The notes: generated by a model not told the origin, from the letters alone. Positions 7,395 to 17,895 are shown, counted from the first letter of the stretch. The stretch: 55,385 nucleotides of DNA from Rhodospirillales bacterium (GCA_018666775.1 JABIXC010000015.1:1-55385), one strand, 5' to 3'. Translations and numbers: made by a program.

Positions 7395-10078
7395 TATTTA
7401 GGCCCTTTTTGGGGGAATTTGATTTCCCGTAGCTTGGCAAAGGGTGAATGTTCATCCACTGCTGGCACGCTTCCCTTATGGGCCTTATGGCGTTGTGCAC
7501 TTGTTTTGCTTCGCCTTTTTGCGCCCGCGTTGGATCGATTCTCAGGCTTGGCTCGCCTAGCTCGCTGTGGCGACACAAACCCAAGGCCATCGGGGCTTTC
7601 TTCGCTCTGAAAGCCAAGGGCCAACAAAACACCGACCAGATCATCCCCGTCACCGCCCACCAAACGACCCAGTTCCAGGGTCGGTGAAAACACACCTTGG
7701 CGAGCCAGTTTCCGGGCGGTGGATGCCAGAATTTCTGTCCGGGGACACGATAACAGGCGGGGGCCGAGCAAGACGTAGCCACACGCGAGGCAAAATGCGT
7801 CTTCCCAAACAGGGTCTTGGGCGGCAAGGGCTATGGTTGGTCCGGATCGGATCAATGTTCTAATGCGTTTGCTGATCTCTGATCTGGCATCACCAAAGGT
7901 CGGTTTATGATGATTGGCCCACAAAAGACCCCGAAGCCTGACCCCATGGCCTTTGTCCATGGCATCAATGAACACCGTTTTTGTCCCCATTCGCACCCCG
8001 GCCGCAGCAAGGGCCTTGCGACCTTTGGGGTCAAGAGAGCGAACAAGGGCTTCAACGTCCCCGCGCGCCACCGCGCCCAAGCCTTCGGCAAGCTGGAAAA
8101 AAATGCCTCTGGCGGGGCCTGAAATGGCGTCATTCGAGGCCCCCGCCCGGGCGCGCATCAAAGGACCAAGATTTCGCTCCAGATGGGCTGACAACCACGC
8201 GGTAAGCTTGCCCCCCAAGACTGCCGTATCTTTTGCAGACAACAGCTCACTTGATACAGGGCTAACAACGGGTGACAGAATGTCACGCCCCGGAGCAAGG
8301 GTGGCAATGCCGCGTCCTTGCCAAAGAATAAAGCCATCATCGGCAAGGCGAAAATCGCCTGATGGTGCATCAAGAATTTTCAAAAGCCTGGCCGCAATGA
8401 CAGGTTTGAGCGCCGCTTGTGCAGCACCGCGAACTGCCTTGCGGGCCAGATCACCATCGGACAATCCATAGGTCATGTCTTCCCTGAACCGCAAGCCATC
8501 AAGACGCCCAACAAAATGTCCTTCGACCTTTACACGACCATCCTCTTCAATGCTGGTCACAAGCTCTTCTTGGGACTTCATGCCCTTCACAAGCGCCGTG
8601 GTGCGCCGATCCACAAAGCGTTGGGTCAATCGGTCATGCAGAGCATCGGACAATCTATCTTCAATGGCACGGGTCCTATCCCGCCAATCAACCGCATCGC
8701 GCATCCAATCTGTGCGCTGCGAGATATAGGTCCAGGTCCGAATTTGATCGATCCGCCCGGTCAGGGTTTCAATGTCACCATCTGTGCGATCCATCCGGTC
8801 CACATTGCGTGCAATCCAGTCATCGGAAAGCACGCCGCCGGCACCAATGGCGCGATATACCGAACTCAGAAAATTGACATGCTGGCCACCGGATCGACCC
8901 CGGAAATCAGGAATTTGACAGACTTCCCATAGCAATCGGACACGATCGGCATTTGTGGCCGTGGCCCTGATTTCGGGTTCTGCAGCCAAGGTTTTAAGGG
9001 CCAGATGATCCGGCCCAAGCCGCATCCCCAAAAGGCCCGGTGCCGGGGGCGGTCTGCTCAATGCCCTTAGCAAGGCCTGGGGTGAGCCGAAGTTCAATTC
9101 GCTGTTTCGCCAATAGATCGCTCGAATTTTTTCAAAATTGTGACCCTCAATTGCTTCCACCATTTCGGCGGTAAACTGACCGGTTTCTGAGGTAGTGCCA
9201 AAGGTGCCATCATTCATGTGCCGCCCTGCACGACCCGCGATTTGACCAAATTCAGCCCCTGTCAACATCCTGCGTTTGCGGCCATCAAATTTGTGCAACT
9301 GCCCAAAGGCAACATGGGTGACATCCATGTTAAGGCCCATGCCAATGGCATCGGTAGCCACCAGATAATCCACCTCACCCGATTGAAACATTGCGACCTG
9401 GGCATTGCGTGTGCGCGGGCTCAGCGCGCCCATCACCACCGCAGCACCACCACGGGTTCTGCGCAACAGCTCTGCAATGCCGTAAACCTCTGCCGCAGAA
9501 AAAGCCACCACGGCACTGCGCGGGGGCAATCTGGTAATTTTGTCGGAACCAACAAAGGAAAGGCGTGAAAACCGGGGTCTCGATATAAATTCACATCCCG
9601 GCACCAATTGGCGGATCATGGGTGCCATGGTGTCGGACCCCAAAAACATGGTCTCCCCATAGCCGCGTGCATGGAGAATGCGATCGGTAAAGATATGACC
9701 CCGTTCCGGATCACCGGCCAATTGCACTTCATCAATGGCCAAAAAGGCCACTTTACGATCAAGGGGCATGGATTCTACGGTACACAGGAAATAAGACGCA
9801 TTAGGCGGAATGATTTTTTCCTCACCCGTGACAAGCGCCACCTTGTCCGCGCCCTTGATGGCCACAACGCGTTCGTAATTTTCCCGTGCCAAAAGCCGAA
9901 GCGGGAATCCCATCATCCCTGAGACATGCCCCATCATCCGATCAATGGCGAGATAGGTCTTGCCCGTATTGGTGGGGCCCAGCACGGCCGTAACCCGCGG
10001 TTCCCCTGATGCGCCAAATCTGGCGCGAACATCACTTTGAACCTGATTGTTCAGGGGGTTGTTTTCAGGTTCAAACAT
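7394..10078 (-). CDS. SUV3-like ATP-dependent RNA helicase
   Basis: A superfamily 2 helicase of 894 residues related to mitochondrial SUV3, which unwinds RNA for degradation. Walker A is GPTNTGKT near residue 35. The DExH-type box reads DEVQ in AIDEVQLAGDPERGH. The second RecA domain has ATDAIGMGLNMDV and QIAGRAGRH. The long C-terminal region and a basic Arg/Lys tail (RRARRAKPENRSNAGAKRRSK) probably add RNA contacts. I place the start at the ATG at 10078; one more upstream codon is a TTG. Its stop overlaps the S4-protein start, so the two RNA-binding proteins are made together. Confidence 0.9.
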   Translation of the reverse strand: MFEPENNPLNNQVQSDVRARFGASGEPRVTAVLGPTNTGKTYLAIDRMMGHVSGMMGFPLRLLARENYERVVAIKGADKVALVTGEEKIIPPNASYFLCTVESMPLDRKVAFLAIDEVQLAGDPERGHIFTDRILHARGYGETMFLGSDTMAPMIRQLVPGCEFISRPRFSRLSFVGSDKITRLPPRSAVVAFSAAEVYGIAELLRRTRGGAAVVMGALSPRTRNAQVAMFQSGEVDYLVATDAIGMGLNMDVTHVAFGQLHKFDGRKRRMLTGAEFGQIAGRAGRHMNDGTFGTTSETGQFTAEMVEAIEGHNFEKIRAIYWRNSELNFGSPQALLRALSRPPPAPGLLGMRLGPDHLALKTLAAEPEIRATATNADRVRLLWEVCQIPDFRGRSGGQHVNFLSSVYRAIGAGGVLSDDWIARNVDRMDRTDGDIETLTGRIDQIRTWTYISQRTDWMRDAVDWRDRTRAIEDRLSDALHDRLTQRFVDRRTTALVKGMKSQEELVTSIEEDGRVKVEGHFVGRLDGLRFREDMTYGLSDGDLARKAVRGAAQAALKPVIAARLLKILDAPSGDFRLADDGFILWQGRGIATLAPGRDILSPVVSPVSSELLSAKDTAVLGGKLTAWLSAHLERNLGPLMRARAGASNDAISGPARGIFFQLAEGLGAVARGDVEALVRSLDPKGRKALAAAGVRMGTKTVFIDAMDKGHGVRLRGLLWANHHKPTFGDARSEISKRIRTLIRSGPTIALAAQDPVWEDAFCLACGYVLLGPRLLSCPRTEILASTARKLARQGVFSPTLELGRLVGGDGDDLVGVLLALGFQSEESPDGLGFVSPQRARRAKPENRSNAGAKRRSKTSAQRHKAHKGSVPAVDEHSPFAKLREIKFPQKGPK

Positions 10079-10107
10079 CAAATATTAGCCACTGCCAAAT
10101 CTATCGA

Positions 10108-10443
10108 TCAGGTGCTCAATTTGTCAAAATGATCCCGTGTGCGCCGTTCCAAACTTTTGAACGCATCGCGAAGCGCAACATAGACGTCTTCGTGAGAATG
10201 ATCGGCACCATGACCATCGCCTTGGCGAACCACAATTTCGCCCTTGGGCACAACAAATTCCAGCGTGAACTGATAGAGCCTGCCCTTATTTGCACTGTGA
10301 TGGGGGGCGGAAAGGGTCACATGCAAGCTGGTTGCCCGTTCACCAAATTTTTTCTCCAGCCTTTCAGCATGTTCCCGGATACGGTCATCAACAGCATCAC
10401 TGTGATCGATATCACGAAATGTAATTTGCACGGACATGGTCAT
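10108..10443 (-). CDS. hpf: Ribosome hibernation promoting factor (HPF/RaiA family)
   Basis: Binds the 30S decoding region and silences ribosomes in starvation. The 111-residue protein is the short single-domain type, with the beta-alpha-beta-beta-beta-alpha pattern: VQITFRDIDHSDAVDDRIREHAERLEK, LHVTLSAPHH, and the final helix DVYVALRDAFKSLERRTRDH. It lacks the C-terminal dimerisation domain of long HPF. The ATG at 10443 is preferred because GGAGG lies 5 bases upstream; an in-frame GTG at 10449 is worse placed. It ends 29 bases before the helicase start. Confidence 0.9.
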   Translation of the reverse strand: MTMSVQITFRDIDHSDAVDDRIREHAERLEKKFGERATSLHVTLSAPHHSANKGRLYQFTLEFVVPKGEIVVRQGDGHGADHSHEDVYVALRDAFKSLERRTRDHFDKLST

Positions 10444-10528
10444 GGGCACCTCCAGATTTAAGCAGCTTTAACCCCTGAGGGAAGTCTAGCACCCCCTGAA
10501 CAGCCCGCAACAAGTGATGGATTTTTTC

Positions 10529-10915
10529 TTATAACTGGGGGAGCAACAGAGACCGATATTCCTCGCTTTTGAATGGTTTTCCCAGCACGGCCCGAATATT
10601 CAAGCCCAGCATTTCTCCAAAAGGCCGAATTTGTTTCAACATTTTTTCATCATGGGAACTGGCGACAATAATGTCGCCGCCATAATTCTCTTCATCCATA
10701 AACCGCATCAATTCCAACCCATCGCAATCGGGCATGGCAAGGTCCATCGTCACAAGATCGGGGGTGTGTTCATTGAATGCGGCCCTGAAGCCCCGGCCAT
10801 CATTTGCAGAAGCAACATCAAAACCTGCTTCTTCGGCGATCAAGCACATGAGATCGCAGATATCCACATCGTCATCAACGATCAGCAAACGGATTTTTTG
10901 AGCAGTTTCTATCAT
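10529..10915 (-). CDS. Single-domain response regulator (CheY-like receiver)
   Basis: A 128-residue stand-alone receiver domain. The acidic pocket is DDD (14-16), the phosphoacceptor is Asp58 in TMDLAMPDCDG, and the conserved Lys is Lys113 in VLGKPF. Ser86/Ser87 in VASSHDE occupy the switch Thr/Ser position. There is no output domain, so it should act by protein contact or phosphotransfer. No histidine kinase lies in the window, so its partner is unknown. Confidence 0.92.
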   Translation of the reverse strand: MIETAQKIRLLIVDDDVDICDLMCLIAEEAGFDVASANDGRGFRAAFNEHTPDLVTMDLAMPDCDGLELMRFMDEENYGGDIIVASSHDEKMLKQIRPFGEMLGLNIRAVLGKPFKSEEYRSLLLPQL

Positions 10916-10957
10916 CGAATATTACTTTCGCTACCCCCCGGTTTTCAGAAACATTTC

Positions 10958-11713
10958 TTAACGGGATTTAGCCATAGCAAGGGTTGCAGCCCCGAGAATT
11001 TCCCCAGACCCCTTTGCCTGAACCAACAGGGCACAATTATCATACCCCATCTTCCGTTCCCGGGTGAGATCGATGTTCACGGTCATGGGTTTGCCCGCCC
11101 ACGTCCCCACAGGCCGGAGGCTGCGCACGACGTTGGTATAGGTGATCACCTGCCCGGCATTTTCCCCGGAACCAATGTTGGCCTTATGGCGATTATCAAA
11201 GGTGATGAACCAAAGGGTCGCAGGGGTGGAAACTTTCCCGGCACCAATACTGACCGATACAGAATGGGGCCCGGCCATGACAAGGCGCGGGTGGACATTA
11301 ATGGAACGGGTTTTTCTGGCCTGTTTAATCAGGGCCAATATCTGGGCACGGTTTGATCCAACCGCATGGGCGTGGCCATTGATGATGGCCTGGGGGGTTG
11401 AAACATATCGATTGCCCAACGCATTTGCATATGCGCGCTGGCGTTTTGTTATTTTTGGTTTTGACCAGGGATCACGCCACCCCAGCGCATTCCAATAATC
11501 GACATGCATGGAAAGGGGCAAAACCCCGGGGATGCCCTTAAGCTCGCCCAATAATTTATCGGCCGGTGGACACGAACTGCACGATTGGGATGTAAACAAT
11601 TCCACCACGACTGGGGACGCGCCCGAAGCTGGGCTGGATGCAACGCCGGGGCGTGCAAACACAAGTGCCGCCACAAGAAAAACTGAACATAACCGAACAA
11701 CAAAATAAGCCAT
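10958..11713 (-). CDS. DUF1223 thioredoxin-like exported protein
   Basis: A 251-residue exported protein with a signal peptide (cut near FARPGVAS). The DUF1223 core starts VVVELFTSQSCSSCPPADKLL. The CSSC motif sits where thioredoxins carry CxxC, and the fold is thioredoxin-like. Further family marks are HVDYWNALGWRDPW and STPQAIINGHAHAVGS. The function of DUF1223 is not established; a periplasmic redox role is an inference from the CxxC. It is followed by the receiver gene on the same strand, with a 42-base gap. Confidence 0.88.
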   Translation of the reverse strand: MAYFVVRLCSVFLVAALVFARPGVASSPASGASPVVVELFTSQSCSSCPPADKLLGELKGIPGVLPLSMHVDYWNALGWRDPWSKPKITKRQRAYANALGNRYVSTPQAIINGHAHAVGSNRAQILALIKQARKTRSINVHPRLVMAGPHSVSVSIGAGKVSTPATLWFITFDNRHKANIGSGENAGQVITYTNVVRSLRPVGTWAGKPMTVNIDLTRERKMGYDNCALLVQAKGSGEILGAATLAMAKSR

Positions 11714-11809
11714 AACCCCAACCTAATGCTGGCCTGTCAATTCTGCCAATCAATTGGGTTCACACTTTGGTGAACATCCTGTGGTGAACACTGAATCAGA
11801 TGTGACCCG

Positions 11810-13753
11810 CTAGAACCCGAATGCGTGATCGAGGCTGAAAGCGCCGCCATTTTGGATATCGCCCCGGATCAGGCCATGATAGCCAAACAAGCGGCACGTG
11901 GTGTCCCGGATAACCACATAACCCCCACCCGCCGCATTGGCAATATCGGCATCAAACATTTCGCTCATTCGCCATAGAGAACTCCCACCACACGGGATGT
12001 TGATCTCCTTTGAGCCCAGTTCTTTGCCATCGCTTGAGAAGGCGGTCAGTTGGGTTGCAGAAACCGGGCGCCATGGCAGGGAGGCGGGATAAATCAGGTG
12101 GCAAAGCGTGTCCATACTCGAAGGTGCCAGGCGCAAGAACAACCGCGTCGTCAATCCCGGCGGGCGTTTGGTGTAGCTTTGAGGTTCATCCCGATACACC
12201 GTGGGCGTGTTGTAAATATGGGCCCCAAAGGTTGTTTCTGCCCGGTGTCCGCCGTTGCGCGCCTGAAACCGCACCAGCGCATGCAGCCACCCATCGGCCA
12301 TCCCCCCATCAGAAAAATCATAGTGCAATTCCATATGGCCATAGCCCGCAGAAAGGGGTTTTTGTGCCCCTTTCAAAAAGGCATCCATATCAATGGATTT
12401 GCTGGTACGCCGTGGGATGCAGCCCAGAAATTCACGGGCAATCTCTGTGCCATCGGCATCATAGACAGCCAGGGCAATGGGCAGTTCAGATTGTGCCGTG
12501 GTCATGGGGGTGGGCAACAGTTCGGTGAAAAAATCGGCGACAGGTAAAACCGGCATGGGCAGGATATAGCCCTTGCCCATGATTTTCCCTAGTTTTGGAA
12601 TGTTTTCATCCGCAACCAGATCCGTGCGTTCCACATTCATATGCCCGAAGCGGATGCGCCCGGATTTATCGGTGGCGGTGTAGCGGGGGCGCACAAAAAA
12701 GCGCCCCGCCTTGACCTCAATCTGGTCTGGCCAGGCCGCATCGGGCAGAAATTTTTCGATATCAACCGAATAAGTTCCAAAGGCTGGCACAACATCTTTG
12801 ATCAAATGCACATCCTGGGACCCCATAAGGCCAAGCCCGATTTCACCGCCGGGAATATCAACGGGATGGCTGTTCTGGATCAGCAACGTCACCTGTTCCC
12901 CGGCATCGGGTGCGGGCAGGCCAGCATAAAAATCGGCCGGCCAGGCATTGGCATCATGGGTGCCGGACAAATGGGTGTCGTCATCGCTGTAGGTGTCCAC
13001 CACGTATTTCATGACATCGTGGCCCTTGATACGGATGGCATGCATAAACAGCGAACCTGTAAAATCGCCGAGCCCAAAACGATCCCTGATTTCCACAGAA
13101 TCAAGGGTGTAAACCGCGCCGGGGCCGGGCAAGGGTTCAATCCATTGCGCAAGTTGTTTGCCATCTTCATCAAACAACGAAAGCCAAAGTGCTGGATCGG
13201 TGGCGCCGTAAGTCCCCCAATAGTTGGCCGATGAAATTTGCGTGTGATGGCCATCGCCTTCCATGAGCACGCCAAAATTCGTCGCGAAATTCAACGGGTC
13301 CAGATAATTTTTGGACACGCTTAACATGTCATCTGGCAGGCGAAAATTATCGAAACTGACAACCTCAACACCCGCTGGCACCAGATCAGCGATGTTGGCC
13401 GCGATCACATCAGCGTCAAAGGCACAAATCATTACAACCCGGCATTGCGCATCAATGAGCTCAGTCACCGGGCGGGCGGTGATCCCCAAAATTTCAGTGT
13501 CCACATCATCCAGATTTTGGACAAACACACCGGCGATATCACAGGCGCCCAAATTATAAAAGCTGTTGAAATGTTCGGCTTGTCCCAAGGGGTCGTAGAT
13601 CGCAATCGCGCCCATCGCCGACAGGCCCACCAGAAATTTCCGCGCCAGATCTGCTGTCAGCGGATGGCCATAGGCCTTGAACAAGGTGCTCCCACCAGCA
13701 TTGTTGCCGGGCCGCCAGCCCTTATTGGTGAAAGTTTCAATATTCAGCGCCAT
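11810..13753 (-). CDS. Conserved protein of unknown function, 647 residues
   Basis: I do not recognise a named family. There is no signal peptide or membrane segment, so it should be cytoplasmic. Residues about 35-155 look Rossmann-like, alternating hydrophobic strands and helices (KFLVGLSAMGAIAIYDPLG, then CRVVMICAFDADVIAANIADL). The rest appears beta-rich, with several similar segments built on a D-x-D-G turn: SLFDEDGKQLAQWIEP, ALAVYDADGTEIAREFLG and TAFSSDGKELGSKEINIP. Each is followed by a Gly/Tyr strand, suggesting repeated beta-sandwich domains. It lies 84 bases from the ELM1-family gene on the same strand. A carbohydrate- or surface-related role is only a guess from that neighbour. Confidence 0.8.
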   Translation of the reverse strand: MALNIETFTNKGWRPGNNAGGSTLFKAYGHPLTADLARKFLVGLSAMGAIAIYDPLGQAEHFNSFYNLGACDIAGVFVQNLDDVDTEILGITARPVTELIDAQCRVVMICAFDADVIAANIADLVPAGVEVVSFDNFRLPDDMLSVSKNYLDPLNFATNFGVLMEGDGHHTQISSANYWGTYGATDPALWLSLFDEDGKQLAQWIEPLPGPGAVYTLDSVEIRDRFGLGDFTGSLFMHAIRIKGHDVMKYVVDTYSDDDTHLSGTHDANAWPADFYAGLPAPDAGEQVTLLIQNSHPVDIPGGEIGLGLMGSQDVHLIKDVVPAFGTYSVDIEKFLPDAAWPDQIEVKAGRFFVRPRYTATDKSGRIRFGHMNVERTDLVADENIPKLGKIMGKGYILPMPVLPVADFFTELLPTPMTTAQSELPIALAVYDADGTEIAREFLGCIPRRTSKSIDMDAFLKGAQKPLSAGYGHMELHYDFSDGGMADGWLHALVRFQARNGGHRAETTFGAHIYNTPTVYRDEPQSYTKRPPGLTTRLFLRLAPSSMDTLCHLIYPASLPWRPVSATQLTAFSSDGKELGSKEINIPCGGSSLWRMSEMFDADIANAAGGGYVVIRDTTCRLFGYHGLIRGDIQNGGAFSLDHAFGF

Positions 13754-13837
13754 GCTCAGGCCCCCATGAGAGGCCCAATTTGGGCCCTCGTATTATTTCT
13801 CCGCTTATTACTTGTATCAAGTCAGGGGGGCGCTCGG

Positions 13838-14842
13838 CTAGTCCCGTGATGCCAGAAACCGGGATGCGATTTCATCGGCCATCCGGGGCGTTTCCAAAAG
13901 GGGGGCCGGGTGCCATTTTGGATCAAGGATGCCTTCAAATATCCGGGTGTGGCCTTTTTCCCGCATTTCATGGTGAAACGCATCGATGCGATCAGACCCA
14001 TCGCCCATCATGGCCACATAAACCGGCTTTGCCGATGCTGCCGCTTCACAGGCCATGTTGACGGAATCGCACGTCACCACCAGATATTCCGCAAGGCCCA
14101 AAATGCCCGGATATGGATTGTCATCCACCCCGCCCCAAATTGATGCGCCGGTGCCTTCAAGCGCGCCCTTCAAGGCGGCCAGATTTTTAGCCCCCGTGCG
14201 CCGCGATGGCACCACAGCAAGGCCAAACCCATGAGCCACCACAAGGGCTTTCAAACGTTCGCCCAAACGTTCCATGTCTTTAAGTCCCCAATCATAGGCA
14301 CGGGTTGGGCCGCCGATCATTGCCACCACAAGAGGGCGGGCAAGATCAGCAAAGCGCGGTGCCACATCAACCCCGCGCGCAGACAGTATTTCCGGGTTCA
14401 AACCGTGGATGGACCCCAGACAATTAATAACGTTTTCGCCCGAAAGCCTGTCATGGGCCGGGGCGATCACCAGATCAAATTTTGCCGGATCAACCTTTGG
14501 ATTCTGAATATGGATGGTGAAAGTTTTTACGCCCCCACCCTTTTGGCTTTCACGGGCAATAGCCAGTGCCACAGGCACACTGCGCCGCCCACAGGTGATC
14601 AGAATTTCGGGCCAGGGTGGGGTTAGGGAATCCGCATTCTGGGGCAAATATTGCAGTGGGGATGGCCATAAGGGTGCTGGCAAAAAACCCCAAAAGGGTG
14701 CCGGGACGCGCTTCGTTTCCACATCCAAACCCAGCGCTTCGGCCAAAGCGCGGGCCTGAATTTCCATGCCGATATGGCCTTCTGTCAAGGCCCAGGCACG
14801 GATGCCTTTAAGGGGGGACCCTTTAGGGGATTCAGTGGTCAT
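13838..14842 (-). CDS. ELM1/COG3660-family protein (GT-B-like)
   Basis: A 334-residue protein of the family annotated as mitochondrial fission ELM1-like, a predicted nucleotide-sugar-binding GT-B fold common in alphaproteobacteria. Typical marks are AWALTEGHIGMEIQARALAEALG at the N-terminus, ITCGRRSVPVALAI, LVVAMIGGPTRAYDWG, and LAEYLVVTCDSVNMACEAAAS near the C-terminus. The bacterial role is not established; a glycosyltransferase-like activity in envelope biogenesis is inferred from the fold. It ends 84 bases before the unknown 647-residue gene and begins 14 bases after aconitase, all on one strand. Confidence 0.85.
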   Translation of the reverse strand: MTTESPKGSPLKGIRAWALTEGHIGMEIQARALAEALGLDVETKRVPAPFWGFLPAPLWPSPLQYLPQNADSLTPPWPEILITCGRRSVPVALAIARESQKGGGVKTFTIHIQNPKVDPAKFDLVIAPAHDRLSGENVINCLGSIHGLNPEILSARGVDVAPRFADLARPLVVAMIGGPTRAYDWGLKDMERLGERLKALVVAHGFGLAVVPSRRTGAKNLAALKGALEGTGASIWGGVDDNPYPGILGLAEYLVVTCDSVNMACEAAASAKPVYVAMMGDGSDRIDAFHHEMREKGHTRIFEGILDPKWHPAPLLETPRMADEIASRFLASRD

Positions 14843-14856
14843 GGCCAGTGATGGCC

Positions 14857-17535
14857 CTAATCATCCAGCAACGACCGCAGCACATACTGCAAGATGCCGC
14901 CATGACGGTAATAATCCACTTCATCCAAGGTATCGATGCGGCATTTCAGCGGCACGGTTTCAGTTGTGCCATCGGCGCGATGAATGGTCAACGGCAGCTC
15001 CATGCCCGGTGTGATGTCTTCTTCGATACCAATAAGGTCAAAGGTTTCCGTGCCATCAATGCCCAGACTTTTCCGCGTCACCCCTTCGGGGAACAGCAGT
15101 GGTAACAGGCCCATGCCCACCAGATTGGACCGATGGATGCGCTCAAACGATTCAACAATCACCGCGCGCACGCCCAACAGCATGGTGCCCTTGGCCGCCC
15201 AGTCCCGGGATGACCCGGTGCCATATTCCTGCCCGGCCATAATAATCAGCGGTGTGCCTTCATCAGCATATTTTGAGGCTGCATCAAAAATCGACATCTG
15301 TTCACCATCCGGCATATGCCGGGTGATGCCGCCTTCGGTGCCCGGCGCCAATTCATTGCGCAACCGGATATTGGCGAAGGTGCCCCGCATCATGACTTCA
15401 TGATTGCCGCGACGCGCACCGTATGAATTGAAATCATGTTCGCCGATTTGGTGGCGGGTCAGATAGTGACCGCCCGGACCATCGGCCTTGATGGACCCTG
15501 CCGGGGAAATGTGATCGGTGGTAATTGAATCGCCCAACAACGCCAAAACCCGGGCACCCCGGACATCAGAAACCGGGGCCGGTTCGTGGGGCATATCGGC
15601 AAAATACGGAGGAAGACGGCAATAGGTGGATTCTTCACCCCATTGATAGGTAAGGCCTTCGGTGGTTTTGACGCCCTTCCAGGCAGCATCGCCTTCAAAC
15701 ACATTATCGTAGCGTGCCAGAAACATTTCTGGCGACATGGCGGCTTCGATGGCATCACTAATTTCTGCATTGGTGGGCCAAATATCTTTCAGATACACAT
15801 CATTGCCGTCTTTATCCTTACCCAGCGAATCGGTGACCAGATTGCCCTTGAGCGACCCCAAAAGGGCGTACGCCACAACCAGCGGCGGTGAGGCCAGATA
15901 GTTGGCTTTGACGTGTGGATGCACCCGGCCTTCGAAATTGCGGTTCGATGACACCACGGCGGTGGCTACCAGATTGCCTTCATCAATGGCCTTTGAAACG
16001 GCTTCGTCCAACGGTCCGGAATTGCCGATACACGTCATGCAACCGAAGCCCACGATGTTAAACCCAAGCGCATCAAGATCATCCTGCAAGCCGGCTTTTA
16101 CCAGATAATCCGCCACCACCTGAGACCCCGGTGCCAGAGATGTTTTAACCCAAGGCTTGCGGGTGAGGCCCTTGGCCACGGCCTTGCGGGCCAAAAGACC
16201 CGCACCAATCATCACGGCCGGATTTGACGTATTGGTACAGCTGGTGATGCCCGCCAGAACCACATCGCCATGGGTCAGATCATGTTCCATGCCCTCTATG
16301 GCAACGGACGCATTGGCATTGGCATCGCCCAGAAGATCAGGCAGGGCTTTGATGAAGGCTTGATCAGCTTCTGACAACAACACCCGGTCTTGGGGGCGTT
16401 TTGGCCCGGCAAGGGAGGGTTCAACCGTAGAAATATCCAGCGACATAGAATCAGTGAACACGGGGTCGGGGGCGCCTGGAACCCGCCACAGGCCCTGGGC
16501 CTTGGCATAGGCTTCGGTCAGGGCAATGGCGTCTTCATCACGGCCCGTGAAGCGCATATAGCGAAGGGTTTCATCATCTACTGGGAAGAAGCCACAGGTG
16601 GCCCCATATTCCGGCGCCATATTGGCAATGGTGGCACGATCGGCAAGCGCCAAATTGTCCAGACCGTCGCCATAAAATTCGACAAATTTTCCGACCACGC
16701 CTTTTTTGCGGAGCATTTCAACCACGGTCAGAACCAAATCTGTCGCCGTGTTGCCTTCTTTCATGGCCCCGGTCAGCTCGAACCCAACCACTTCGGGGAT
16801 CAGCATGCTCATGGGCTGGCCCAACATGGCTGCTTCGGCTTCGATGCCACCAACCCCCCAGCCCAGCACTGCCAGACCATTGATCATGGTGGTGTGAGAA
16901 TCGGTCCCCACCAGCGTATCGGGATAGGCAACGCCGTCTTCATCGGTCCAAACCACTTTGGCCAGATATTCCAGATTGACCTGATGGCAGATGCCCGCCC
17001 CCGGTGGCACCACCCGGAAATTATCAAAGGCCTTTTGGCCCCAGCGCAAGAAGGAATAGCGTTCCTGATTGCGTTCATATTCACGTTTGGTGTTGGCCTT
17101 GAAGGCATCATTCGTGCCGTAATTATCAACCATGACAGAATGATCAATGACCAAATCCACCGGCGACAACGGATTGATGCGATTGGCATCCCCACCAAGA
17201 TCCAGCATCGCCTGGCGCATGGCGGCCAAATCCACCACGGCGGGCACGCCGGTCAGGTCCTGCATCAGAACCCGGGCCGGGCGATATGCAATTTCATGGT
17301 CTGAGCGTTTATTCTTCTGCCAATCGGCAATCGCTTGCACGTCTTCTTTGGTGACGCTGCGCCCGTCTTCGAACCGCAACATGTTTTCCAGCAATATCTT
17401 CAGCGACACCGGCAGACGGGAAACGTCCCCAAGGCCACCCTCAGCGGCTTCGGGCAGACCGAAATAGGTGTATGTTTTACCCCCTACTTCAAGGCTGCGT
17501 TTGGATTTGAAACTATCAACTGAATTGCTGGCCAC
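14857..17535 (-). CDS. acnA: Aconitate hydratase A
   Basis: Interconverts citrate and isocitrate in the TCA cycle using a 4Fe-4S cluster. The 892-residue length is that of the AcnA/IRP1 type. Cluster cysteines are in [10 protein letters not shown] and [12 protein letters not shown]. Other family marks are [21 protein letters not shown] and, in the swivelling C-terminal domain, [16 protein letters not shown]. The start is GTG, preceded by AGGAGA at good spacing. Its promoter should lie in the 17536-17760 region. It may form the head of a minus-strand unit with the ELM1 gene, which starts 14 bases after its stop. Confidence 0.97.
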   Translation of the reverse strand: MASNSVDSFKSKRSLEVGGKTYTYFGLPEAAEGGLGDVSRLPVSLKILLENMLRFEDGRSVTKEDVQAIADWQKNKRSDHEIAYRPARVLMQDLTGVPAVVDLAAMRQAMLDLGGDANRINPLSPVDLVIDHSVMVDNYGTNDAFKANTKREYERNQERYSFLRWGQKAFDNFRVVPPGAGICHQVNLEYLAKVVWTDEDGVAYPDTLVGTDSHTTMINGLAVLGWGVGGIEAEAAMLGQPMSMLIPEVVGFELTGAMKEGNTATDLVLTVVEMLRKKGVVGKFVEFYGDGLDNLALADRATIANMAPEYGATCGFFPVDDETLRYMRFTGRDEDAIALTEAYAKAQGLWRVPGAPDPVFTDSMSLDISTVEPSLAGPKRPQDRVLLSEADQAFIKALPDLLGDANANASVAIEGMEHDLTHGDVVLAGITSCTNTSNPAVMIGAGLLARKAVAKGLTRKPWVKTSLAPGSQVVADYLVKAGLQDDLDALGFNIVGFGCMTCIGNSGPLDEAVSKAIDEGNLVATAVVSSNRNFEGRVHPHVKANYLASPPLVVAYALLGSLKGNLVTDSLGKDKDGNDVYLKDIWPTNAEISDAIEAAMSPEMFLARYDNVFEGDAAWKGVKTTEGLTYQWGEESTYCRLPPYFADMPHEPAPVSDVRGARVLALLGDSITTDHISPAGSIKADGPGGHYLTRHQIGEHDFNSYGARRGNHEVMMRGTFANIRLRNELAPGTEGGITRHMPDGEQMSIFDAASKYADEGTPLIIMAGQEYGTGSSRDWAAKGTMLLGVRAVIVESFERIHRSNLVGMGLLPLLFPEGVTRKSLGIDGTETFDLIGIEEDITPGMELPLTIHRADGTTETVPLKCRIDTLDEVDYYRHGGILQYVLRSLLDD

Positions 17536-17765
17536 GATTGGTCTCCTGAAATACCCAAGGGTGTAAAACCGGCAACCACGTTGCCGTCACGCCCTAATGT
17601 AACATTAAAAATCCTATGAAACCTGCGTGTTAACGGAGATTCTTCCCTTCGTCAAATTTCCTGTGCCCTAACCGGACACCCCCCATATGCCCCCAAACGT
17701 AAAAAACCACATTTCCGCCATCTTCAGGGCCTGCTTAGACCATATTTCAAAGCCCATATGATTGT

Positions 17766-17895
17766 GCTGGAAGTTCGCAGGATTTATCCCCTCCCCCTCA
17801 GGTGTGTGAAATTCCAGCAAAGCCTCCGCACCGGCCATTTACCCCCCGGCCGGATGCGAGAACGGCCACCGGCCCCCACCGGTGGCCGTTTTTTT
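17766..17895 (+). ncRNA. Candidate structured small RNA or ccm leader with C-rich loops
   Basis: This is the only gene-free stretch above 300 bases. Three consecutive stem-loops can be drawn. H1 pairs GCTGGAA (17766-17772) with TTCCAGC (17812-17818), and its loop contains CCCCTCCCCCTC. H2 pairs CCGGCC (17831-17836) with GGCCGG (17848-17853), with a loop ending in six C. H3 is a 12-bp terminator stem with loop CCCCCA and seven T. All three loops expose C-runs complementary to ribosome-binding sites, as in C-rich-loop regulatory RNAs. TATGAT at 17757-17762 could be a -10 element, but no good -35 is seen. The alternative is an attenuator leader for ccmA. No hallmark of SRP, 6S or tmRNA is visible. 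Confidence 0.45.
17861..17895 (+). terminator. Strong intrinsic terminator upstream of ccmA
   Basis: A perfect 12-bp stem, AACGGCCACCGG with CCGGTGGCCGTT, around a 6-base loop and followed by seven T. No plus-strand protein gene precedes it, so it ends either a small RNA or an attenuated leader. It stops 26 bases before the ccmA start. Confidence 0.88.

Noticed and set aside
16390-17304. 304-residue plus-strand frame
   Set aside because: Antisense to acnA; the aconitase frame is certain.
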